NCBI GenBank assembly: GCA_000328365.1
Contig: KB300771.1
Location: 167,024-231,023 of the forward strand
Reading direction: 5' to 3'
Length of the DNA stretch: 64,000 bases
DNA from: Capitella teleta
Lineage: Eukaryota; Annelida; Polychaeta; Capitellidae
This document shows, piece by piece, positions 54,301-64,000 of the stretch; position 1 is the stretch's first letter, and each line of letters begins with the position of its first letter. Under the pieces are notes generated by a model. The model was not told where the DNA came from. It saw nothing but the letters and a program-made list of their open reading frames with translations, and searched no databases. The translations under genes and the position numbers were made by a program.

Positions 54301-55150
54301 TTCCTGTTGGTTTCGTTCTCGTGGATGTTGATCGAGGGAACTTTGCAGTATTTAAGATTCGTCAAAGTCCTCGACACCTACATTGAAAACTTCATGCTGA
54401 AAGTGACAATCCCAGGATGGAGTTAGTATTAATTAATTAATTAATGTGTAGAATATAATAACTAAGTCAATTAACGAATCATGCAATGAAAATTTTGTCC
54501 ATGTTTAACTTCTCTCAATATTTCAGTTGTCCCTTTGGTACCAGTTGTCACTGTGTCAATTATCGATGTCGACCTGTTCAGGGGACCAGCTGATTAGTAA
54601 GTGCATTCAACTGGCAATACCATCTCATCGTCTTAATTATGTGTATTTCTCAGTTGTTGGCTGTCCATCTCAGCTTTTTATTACGCCTTCATGATTCCTC
54701 TCATCATCATCCTGGTTGTCAATTTCGTCCTTTTTGTACTCATCATTAAGGGAATCACTTGTGACCGACCTAAACGTATAAGAAGTACACAGAATGACCG
54801 GACCCTCATGTTGTTACAGGCCAGAGCAGCCATCTGCTGCATCGCTGTTATGGGTATGACATTAACATATATCAATGGGATGTAATTGACGCTGTTATTT
54901 GTCTATAGGGTTAACATGGATCTTTGGATTTTTGGCAATAGCTGACGCGAGGCTGGTTTTCCAGTACATCTTCTGTATATTGAACTCCCTCCAAGGATTT
55001 CTTATTTGCATTTTTCATTTCGTTATTGAGAAAGCTGTTCGTGAATCGTGGATGACCTTCTTTTGTCACCGGTTGCTCCGTCGTTCGAAATCGAGGTCGG
55101 ACTTCAGTGATACTCTCCCCACCGCTGTCAGTAAGAAAGCGATTACGTAA
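48399..55150 (+). CDS. Adhesion GPCR with two C-type lectin domains, Ig domain and hormone-receptor motif
   Basis: Nineteen exons join in phase to about 1279 residues. Domains in order: signal peptide (1-18); C-type lectin 1 (about 23-185; CLDGW, WLGL, PFLCF); C-type lectin 2 (about 191-320; SSLWTGLLRVNGQW, HFFVCRF); Ig (about 345-435; LTCS, WWKDG, YHCEVW); uncharacterised linker; hormone-receptor motif (about 584-655; LTFSATQTEATAYS, WKDLAVDRRC); GAIN with GPS (CVYWDF, GNWSTAGC, CHCQHLTNFAIL; cleavage HL|T); seven helices (about 990-1245; GLTWIFGFLAI in helix 6); short tail. Exons: 48399-48450, 48681-48923, 49412-49493, 49552-49742, 49792-49968, 50033-50251, 50348-50927, 51236-51441, 51504-51611, 51682-52013, 52196-52290, 52465-52787, 52845-53026, 53727-53879, 53931-54052, 54159-54421, 54527-54596, 54654-54853, 54909-55150. 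No EPN/QPD-WND calcium-sugar motif is visible. The intron after 54052 is GC-AG. Ligand unknown. Confidence 0.93.
53229..53291. repeat. Short tandem repeat GAGTAGGGTAACG
   Basis: Four or five imperfect copies of a 13-16-bp unit in the GPCR intron between the GAIN and GPS exons. Confidence 0.85.
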
Positions 55151-56076
55151 TATATAAGAAGTGTGCTTCATCACACCCCTGTTATACCTCAATATATATT
55201 TATCAAATATGGTTATTCGAGATTTGTACAACTTTTAATATTGTTACGTTCCTTGGTCTTATCCTATTTATTGCTGATCATTCTCAGTTGTGTACTTTAT
55301 TTATTGCTTAATTTTAGAATTAAGACGTGACATCAATATGGGATTAACCAACTGAATAAGTATGCACTTGAAGTCATTGTCAACTTACCTGCAGATTAAA
55401 TGGTTTCTACTTCAATATTCGATTTGGTTTTTTGTTGAATTTGCTCAATAATGGAAACCGGAGGGTTAAGTGTTGAGACGTGGTTGGCCGCACTGTTGGG
55501 GCTGAGGTCTACGAGGCCCAATTACCCCAATGCTTTGCAACGTGGACCAATGAATTTTAAATTAAACCCGGAGACTGTGATAAACAGTGATGTCTACAGA
55601 GACCATTTGACGAGCATTTGAAAGAGCAATCCGAAAACAGGTGTATAATAAGAACTATTACTCTTTTGTTGGCAATTGCATCATCATATTTGTAGAGCAT
55701 ATTGATGAAAAAATAAAGAGATCCAAATCTCATTCACTGATGAGATGAAGAAATATTTGCATTTTAAAGAAACAGTGTTACGAATTGTTACCCTGCATGT
55801 GTATCTATAATTATTGGTGTTGCATAATATTATGAATAAAATATATTATGCGTTAGAGGAGGCAGAATGCAACAACGAAATAAACGATTAATTACTCAGA
55901 ACAGAATGCATAGGTCATTCACGAAGTTCATTCAAGTGCGTATATCTACATTGAAGTTTTGAATAGAAGGTGCTCAACTCAAGTTATATCTGAGCAATTC
56001 TCTTATCTGTTCATATCACCTTTCCTCTGTTGCGCTGAGCATAAACGCAGTCGACTTCAAACGTGCAACATTCAAA
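55151..56076. other. Intergenic, probable GPCR 3' UTR then perilipin-like promoter
   Basis: AATAAA at 55712 and again near 55834 are candidate poly(A) signals for the GPCR. No other feature recognised. Confidence 0.4.
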
Positions 56077-58676
56077 ATGACGAGCTCTGAAGAGGACAAT
56101 TCAGACCCTCAGCCTGTTGAAGTCTTGAAACCCAAATTCTTTGAAAGAATTTCAGAATTCAATCTAGTTCACATCGCTAAGGAAACTTGGCAGCAGAAAC
56201 GTTGTCATGGTAACTTGTTGACGCGATCTGGAACGGCCATTGCAGAGAGTTGCGTCAGTTTGGCATGGCTTCCCGTAGGACGTCTAGCTTCTGTTTTTCC
56301 TGGAATTTCAAGTAAGTTTAAAAATAAGTTTATCGATCGCATTGAAGGGCAGACTAGTGGTGCTGAATATGCAGAGCATAATAACCATCTATTATAAAAT
56401 TCTGCATTAACTATGTCCTCTCCACGGTTAATTCCTTATGTTTCCCTCAGCTCGAGTCGAAGGTGTCGGATGTCGGATATTAGACGCTGCAGAAGCAGTC
56501 CCTGAACTAAAATCGGTATGCATTACTTAAAACGTGGAATTATTAAAAAGCCTTCCTGCGAGTATAACTATTGTGCTTAAAATATATTCCGTAGTCTCTC
56601 ACCGTCGCCGTTCAAAGCAGAGTGCGGAAGGTCATTGATACGCCTCGAGGAAGAAGGGTGTTGGATGTTGTAGAGGACTTTATTCCAGTCTTGGAAAAGA
56701 TTTACACGGACATGGAAAAGTCTTTGGAGCCTCCACCATCCGATGACGAAGATGAAGGAGTTGATATTCCTGACAACCCTGATCAGGAGGTCATCATCTC
56801 ATCCTTTCAATTTTAGCTTTCTTTATTTTTATTTTCTTGTATGTTTAAAGCAAAGTTGTCCTTTCAGAAGGAAACCAAGAGGCGATTCAGCATGAGGCTC
56901 TACCCGATACGAGCACTGGTACGATCGTATTAAAAACAATTTTGTTTCGGTGCTCATGAATTTATTTCCAAAGTTGGCATCGGTGAAGATATTCCGTCAC
57001 ATCCTGTTAATATCGGCTGGAATCGAAAATTCAGCAGAATTGTTGGACAAAGGTCACCCGGCCGCGAGTAGGGTAAGGGTCACTTAAATATCAAATAATT
57101 ATACTTATGAAATTTTCTTCCAAATAATAATTAATAATAATTAATAATAATAATTAATAATAATTAATAATAATTAATAATAATTAATAATAATTAATAA
57201 TAATTAATAATAATTAATAATTAAGTACTTATTTGCTTTATTTGATTTCTTTTCTTCTTTCCAGCAGTCGGCTGATATTGGGACATTACCTTCCTCGCAA
57301 TTGGAACGTTGCCAAGGTATTTCAAAGCTCAATCGCCTCGAAAACGAAATTTCTCTCTGCTTATGGTTGAAGCGCTACATAACTTGCTTAGTTGTAGTTT
57401 GTGTTTCCATGGTAACGTCTCAAACTTATTCACAGAGTGTTGCCATGGTGATTAGTATGCAGTTCCGAACTGTTATTTGGTTTCTGTTAGAGATGTTGAA
57501 TGCTATTCAGGTTATTTGGTTTGCCCTTCTTGGTTTGTGGTTTGGCTGATTGCCACACCTATATTGGGTTATATGTATGGTGGGGCGTACCGTGTAAAAG
57601 GGCAGTTCACTCTGAATTGGCATTAATCCCACACCATATCTGCATCCATGGAGAAAATAAGTTATTAGATTATCCGCATTTGTATCTATTTTGAAGAGCA
57701 TTATAAATGGTGATCTGACATTCATGCTTTTTTTGTTATTATTTTATGCAGAGAGACGGCTCGGATTTAATAAGTACATGTATACTTAAGAAAGAACAAC
57801 TCTCAGAATTGATATCTTAATATGTTTGCCATTAAAAACTTGATTATTTCTATAACGAGAACAAGCATGATTTAATTTCAGGTTTCTTCTGGCCGCAAAT
57901 CTTCAAATTTATCAACGATAAAAATCTGAACCCGTTTAAAGAAAATTCCATAATCAAAGCTTTGAAATTCTTCACAAACCTGCGACCATGCAAACACGAG
58001 TTGCAACTGACGTTAGACATCACTGAAGAAGTTGAGCTAAATCGCAGCCAAAGACGAGCCTCTTAAAACATTCCATTTCATAGGTGGTGCGACGCGGCCC
58101 AGAAGTCACTCCAGCAATCATACGAGGTCGACAATTCATTGCAACCGTCGTGGCTGAAATCCACTTCGGTCGAGTACCAACTCCACAAAGAGTCCTTGGA
58201 CGACCAGTGACTGGAAGTCTCGAAGTGTCACAATCTCCTCGTTTAACTAGTGGAGCAAGCCATACTGGACATCCGGAGCATCTAGAGTTTGAAGATTTAA
58301 ACACCTCTCCATCTGCTGGAATTAACACTGAGTCCCTCGCTTCAGCTGATGTCCATCTCAGGGAGAGTCCTGAAGTCAGTGGCACATTTTTATGCTTATT
58401 TTGATTTCAGTTTAATTTCTCCAGATCCAAGCGGACCATCACCCACTGTACTCACCAACCCATGATCTGGAATTCGTGAATGGTTTCCGTGAGGGGAGCA
58501 GCAATGACAGTACTCCAATGCCTTCCAGCGGTGAGAGCACTGGGCACAGACTGCATGACTCTTCCACGTGCGATAGCCATGAAGGCAGTATGGAAGGCAT
58601 ACCTGGATGCGGCATTGTCGCCAGTCCTGAATCCAGCCCTGAAATGAGTCCTGAAGTCGTTCAGTCTGATCTTTAA
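56077..58676 (+). CDS. Perilipin-like (PAT-family) lipid-droplet protein
   Basis: Nine exons join in phase to 462 residues: 56077-56311, 56451-56515, 56595-56789, 56868-56918, 56974-57072, 57265-57316, 57882-58030, 58084-58374, 58425-58676. Perilipins coat lipid droplets and control lipase access. Residues 1-125 follow the PAT layout: KPKFFERISEFNLV, a helical stretch, then VEGVGCRILDAAEAVPEL, comparable to the conserved DxxxCxGLDxLExxxPxL block. Next comes an acidic linker (PPPSDDEDEGVDIPD). A basic KETKRRFSMRLYPIRAL segment with a helical continuation resembles the RR-R-RL block of insect perilipins. The last 150 residues are Ser/Pro/His/Glu-rich and look disordered. No signal peptide or membrane segment. 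The donor at 58030 (GAA|GTTGAG) is weak but gives the only phase-compatible join. Family assignment is by recognition, so moderate. Confidence 0.6.
57123..57224. repeat. 10-bp AT tandem repeat
   Basis: About ten copies of TAATAATTAA-type units in an intron of the perilipin-like gene. Confidence 0.95.
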
Positions 58677-58678
58677 AT

Positions 58679-58727
58679 AATAAATTGAGCTGTACTTTAT
58701 AATGGGTTAACGTATTTGCACAATAAA
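58679..58727 (+). terminator. Poly(A) signals of the perilipin-like gene
   Basis: AATAAA overlaps the stop region at 58679-58684 and a second lies at 58722-58727, the more likely one, about 45 bases past the stop. Confidence 0.55.
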
Positions 58728-58729
58728 TG

Positions 58730-59400
58730 TTATTTGTTTTGATGGTTATCGGTAATCATGTCTTTCTTGCAATGACAAGCGTAAGGTTGTGGGTCAAATT
58801 TAAAGTATATTTTACTTCTTTTTTTTTTTTTTTTTTTAATCAGGAGATGATATCTAGTTATTTTACCGGCGAGCAATTTAAACTTAACCTTCATTAAAAA
58901 AAAAAATCAACTTAACCTTCATAAAAAAAATAACTTGGTAATTAAATGACACCTTGCAATGATTTTAATGTTTACGGACATTCGTACGTATGACTATAAT
59001 AATTAATCTTATTTAAGACGTGAGAAGTCCTTTGCATTTGGCATACAGGAATGGCTACGAACTGTAATTGAGTTTTAAAGCTTGGAAATGCGCAATGCGA
59101 TTCCGTGGCATGTGAAGCCGTGAGGCAGGGTTTACGGTTTGAGAAGGGAAGGTGGAGGTTATGTGTGAGGTACCTGAAAGCCTTCTGTCGGTGTCAAAGC
59201 TGTTATTTAATCATTTCATGGGAGGCAAAGTCTTTACATATTGTTACCAATTTCTTTATCCCACTCACGGATCGGGCGATTAGTGCGACGTCATTCTCTT
59301 CACTTAGGGCGCCTGCGAATCGATGGCCAATGTAGCAATGTAGCAGCCGGCTTCAAATTCCTATAGTTAACTCAGTTCGTCAACACACACACACAAGATG
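58730..59400. other. Intergenic, no gene seen
   Basis: Poly-T (58,820-58,838) and A-rich tracts. No recognised coding sequence. A short (CA)n lies at about 59,384. Confidence 0.4.
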
Positions 59401-59403
59401 GAG

Positions 59404-60005
59404 ATAGCACTACTGCAGATAGATGGAGAATGCAAACATTCGTTTGTTTTTTGAAGATATTTGTACTTTTTGAAAGATATTTGTACAAATTTGCATTTCA
59501 CCGAGGATTGAACACATTGCGAAGCCACCGTAAGGCCGACCTATGAGCAGTTCATCTGGGTCCATTCCAGAGACTCCAGTGAAGTTGACATCTCCGATGT
59601 ACGTGGCAATTGCGTCCATGTCCTTTTGAAAATACCAATGTTCTTGAATGAGCAACACATCACACACATTCATCAAGTGTTTCGTGTAGTTCAAGCGCTG
59701 AATACTGTGACCCTAACGTACTGTTGTAGGAAAGTAATCTTAAGTGTGTGTCCTCCGTTATGAATGATCTTCGATTGATTTCGGAGCCGTTTCAGCTCTA
59801 TCCCTCCTCGTGCAATACGTGTTCGTACTCCTTCTGGCCAAAAATCTCCTTTCAGTAGCGTAGGATGCACCAGATGCATCAGATGCAGAAATCGCTCTTC
59901 AGGTGAGACCTTGCTTAGTGAGCGTAATGAATTCTTCGATATCCTTACTTTGTGTTTCAGGATTGGTACGGATGTAGATCTCTGCTTGGTTCAGGATCAC
60001 CGGTG
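59404..60005 (-). mobile_element. LINE ORF2 N-terminal endonuclease fragment
   Basis: On the minus strand, DVLLIQEHWYFQKDMDAI, GVSGMDPDELLIGRPYGG and FAMCSI match the start of the apurinic-like endonuclease of LINE ORF2 (D-L-IQEHWL..., SG-D---LL-GRPYGG-AI). Upstream on the same strand, GGHTLKIT and EIYIRTNPETQSKDIEEFI may be the preceding ORF end. Frameshifts and stops break it, and no RT region follows, so it is a truncated relic. Confidence 0.75.
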
Positions 60006-60010
60006 AACTT

Positions 60011-61620
60011 CCGCTTAATTTAATAATTAAATTTCAAACATTGTAGTAATCACAACATTGTCACTTAATCCAGTGATTATATAACAGAATATTTTTTTTA
60101 TTTGTTCAATTTGTTTTGTTTTTTTTTTTTTTTTCGTATCCTATAATTTAAGGTATTGTAATATAATAGTTTTTGTAAATGAGATTTGAATACTTGAGAA
60201 TATTCTCTGAGCTCTTAGTCTAATTTATGTGGGTTTTTTTTGTTGTTTTTTTTTTGCAATGTGATCCCCTTTTCTTTCGTGTGTTTTGTGCTTTCTTACT
60301 ATTAAATAGTTTTAAAACAATTATGCTGTTTTTCATTGCTATAATCTATTTCATATATTCATTTTAGTCGTAAATAAAATTAATAAACACGCAGGCAGAT
60401 TTCTTCAAATCAATTTAGCAAACACAAAGAAAAAAATTCTTAGAATAAGGCTCTTATTGGAACGATGCCAAAACGGTCAATATGCCTGACAGCCGAGAGA
60501 TTAGAAGTTTTCTAGTTGAATCAAATGCATTTAATAAGGACTTCGATAGAGCTTAATTCAAAGAGAGATCCTGGCTATATGTGTATACGCAAAATATGGC
60601 CACTTTTCTGTTGTCTTAATGAATATTTATTACCCCAGAAAACCCTTCAAGAGTGAAGGACACGAATCGCATGACGTGATCTAAAAGTTGTTCCCAATTT
60701 AGAATACTATATTCCCAAGTCTGGTCTCTTTATTACAGACATGGAATTCATAATTAATTGCATAGAGTCTGTTCAACGACACACGAATAACTCGCTTCAT
60801 TTCCAATCATAATCATGCATAATAATGTTGAACTTTTTTATTTAAACATTCTTCCACTATTGTAGATAAATTATGGATCTTTTCTATATATTATCTGCAG
60901 TTTATGTTAATTACTCTAATAAATATCAGTCTGACCTTTGATCTAACAGCTCTCTCAGATGGTCACACGGTGAAGCTTTGATTATCATTATAATTATTCA
61001 TTATTATATTATTAATTATTTACAAATACGAAATGAACGTAAAAAGGTTAAAACTATAGGATATTTACCACTTGAAATGAAATTTAGTAATCTATTACAG
61101 AACTTAAACAATACCCTTAATTAACAAGCATATTAATGACATCAATAGTTCATTAAAATATAATTACATGCTATTGTGTGATGTGTGTCGCATCGACACA
61201 AATATGGCCGGTTTATCAAACTGAGCCAGCGACGTGGTTAGATTTCAGCCAGGTACGCAAGACGTCATGACGAATCAAAACACTTCTTGTAAACCCCCAA
61301 AATATAATTTCAAAAGGCAGCTTTTTTAGTTTTCTTATATATATTGCAACTCTCTGCACAGCTAAAAACCTCAAAGTTCGAAGCAGATGAAAGCACAAAG
61401 AACTGAATCAATTACGTCGTCGGAGTGAGAGAAAAGGAGACCAACGGAATCAATAGCATGAATACCTTGTGATGAAAAGGTGTGACAACGTGTTTACTGA
61501 TCATTGATTTAATTGCTCTGGTTCTGCGTAATTCTCGTGACTTGGTGTGTGATAAAGTTTCTGCAGCATCATAATCGTTATCATAACAGTCACGCGATTA
61601 CGAGTACTGATATAGTACTC
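60011..61620. other. AT-rich intergenic DNA
   Basis: Poly-T tracts near 60.12 and 60.24 kb; no gene recognised. Confidence 0.4.
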
Positions 61621-61623
61621 CAG

Positions 61624-61630
61624 TATAAAA
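61624..61630 (+). promoter_or_regulatory. TATA box of the cathepsin L gene
   Basis: TATAAAA, about 30 bases before a likely start near 61,655. A 5' UTR exon would then run to 61,712, where CCAAG|GTAGGA is a good donor. It splices to the TTTGCAG acceptor that sits immediately before the ATG at 62066. Confidence 0.6.
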
Positions 61631-62065
61631 GAGATGAGCCACGAGACATCAACGTTCACAAATCAGTTTGGAAGAGTTTAAGGAGCAGTACTTCTTGTCA
61701 AATTATTCCAAGGTAGGAGTTTCAGAACTTTCTTCAGGTGAGATATCGCATTCGTTTAACGAGTATCTGTATGTGGTATGCCCAAAGGTTCTTATCCTTC
61801 ATACCACCATAGACAGTAGTACACAACGCACGGCCTCGTTACGCAGTTGGGCAGCTGAGCAGTACTGCAGAGTCACCGAAGATTTAACGAGTATCAGTAA
61901 ATTCAATATTCTAAACTTTAGTGTAAAACTCATCATATTGCTATGAACGCAACATCTTTGCATGTCCAAAAAGGCAGTATTCATAATACTGTCCAGAGTG
62001 CCATAATGTTTCAATTGAACTCTGATTTCAACATCAGGTCTCTTCACTTATGCTTTGCTTTGCAG

Positions 62066-63048
<983 letters not shown>

Positions 63049-63072
63049 AGTGAAATACTTTGATGAATATGA

Positions 63073-63078
63073 AATAAA
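63073..63078 (+). terminator. Poly(A) signal of the cathepsin L copy
   Basis: AATAAA 25 bases past the TGA at 63046, followed by T-rich sequence. Confidence 0.65.
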
Positions 63079-63099
63079 AAACTATTTTTACTAATTATA

Positions 63100-64000
63100 C
63101 CTGAGTGCTTTTATATCCTCGTTCTGGGTGTAAATCCAATATCCTTATTTACAAGAAAAATATGTCATTTGATGCTCAGAGGTAAATTTTTTCTCTGTGT
63201 CTGAAAGGTAGTAATAATTATTATGTAATAATGCTATCGGACGAAAGTTACATTGGCGTTTCAAGGCATCATTTTGTCTCACTAATCGGGAATGCAATTC
63301 TCAAACTCACGAAGGAAAGGAAGTCACAATCATAACGTCTGCCCGATTGACCGGACATATTTGGCACCTTATAAGTGCGTTATGAATATCACAATTTCAC
63401 GCAAATCACTCGAATTGGAATGAATTGCCTTCACTGGCCTCTGGCGCTTCTGAACAGAACAAACACCGATGAAAACTCACCCTTATTTTGGTACATCCAT
63501 TTCACTCGATTTCACATGACGTAACTCGGAATTTCCAAGATGGCTCACAAGGCGAGGCGAGTGAAAATGAATTCACAGTATTTGCTGAATACGACCAGTT
63601 GACTTAATGTTACTATAAAAAGCAGTCAATGAGATACCACCTGTCATCGGTGTGTACCTGTGTCATTATATATACATGACCAGGGGACCAGTGAAATGAA
63701 TTGCCATGCTACACTTGCGCAGTAGCAACGAAAGTTATGGTTTCATGATGTCTATACTACTATTGATGGCGCACGTGCATGCAAGCACAAGCAACATGCA
63801 CGTGACATGTGCGGAGCCTACGTAGAAGCGCCCATTTATGGTTGATAATAATTATTATTCGGAACCTTGATTATTAAAGTGTGTGGCAAAGTTGTACGTC
63901 ATTTTACGCTTATTTTGGAATCGTGCAGATGACAAATGCTCATAACTAATTAACTATACAGCTCACGCACCAACGATTATGATCACCTGTATTTATCCTA
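63100..64000. other. Intergenic, no gene seen
   Basis: No coding or RNA feature recognised to the end of the window. Confidence 0.4.

Overview
The window is nuclear DNA of a bilaterian animal. It has spliced genes with GT-AG introns, AT-rich intergenic DNA, AATAAA poly(A) signals, LINE remnants and many simple repeats. Gene content (synapsin, TIMP, an adhesion GPCR with lectin, Ig and hormone-receptor domains, CHST-type sulfotransferase, tetraspanin, perilipin-like protein, cathepsin L) fits a non-vertebrate bilaterian, plausibly a marine invertebrate deuterostome or lophotrochozoan. I cannot fix the phylum. Exon models were built by hand from reading frame, splice sites and intron phase.

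Layout. 1-2.2 kb: no gene seen. 2.2-4.6 kb (+): Golgi-type carbohydrate sulfotransferase lacking a visible first exon and carrying one in-frame TAG. 4.68-5.14 kb (-): small secreted Gly/Tyr-rich protein, convergent with it. 6.66-7.76 kb (-): single-exon tetraspanin. 7.8-30.5 kb: gene-poor and repeat-rich. It holds two inverted copies of a terminal-inverted-repeat element (9.68 and 20.08 kb) that both sit in CCAGG duplications, LINE fragments (17.7, 19.2-21.0, 22.5 kb), a tRNA-Lys-like sequence (22.06 kb), an intact LINE ORF1-like frame (23.66-24.31 kb), a 200-bp ATT microsatellite (15.7 kb) and an assembly gap (18,022-18,375).

30.55-44.35 kb (+): an 11-exon synapsin gene. Its fifth intron holds a complete five-exon TIMP gene on the opposite strand (38.47-40.38 kb), reproducing the synapsin/TIMP nesting known from flies and vertebrates. 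This TIMP has an extra block of about 100 residues in its inhibitory domain. 48.4-55.15 kb (+): a 19-exon adhesion GPCR with signal peptide, two C-type lectin domains, Ig domain, hormone-receptor motif, GAIN/GPS and seven membrane segments. 56.08-58.68 kb (+): a nine-exon perilipin-like protein. 59.4-60.0 kb (-): LINE endonuclease fragment. 61.6-63.1 kb (+): a cathepsin L gene with promoter, exons and poly(A) signal, but damaged and lacking the catalytic-cysteine segment.

The genes do not form one pathway. Synapsin and TIMP are linked by ancient nesting; the others are independent neighbours. The items most worth a second look are the enlarged TIMP, the lectin/Ig/HRM adhesion GPCR, and the CCAGG-targeting repeat element, one copy of which lies inside a LINE.
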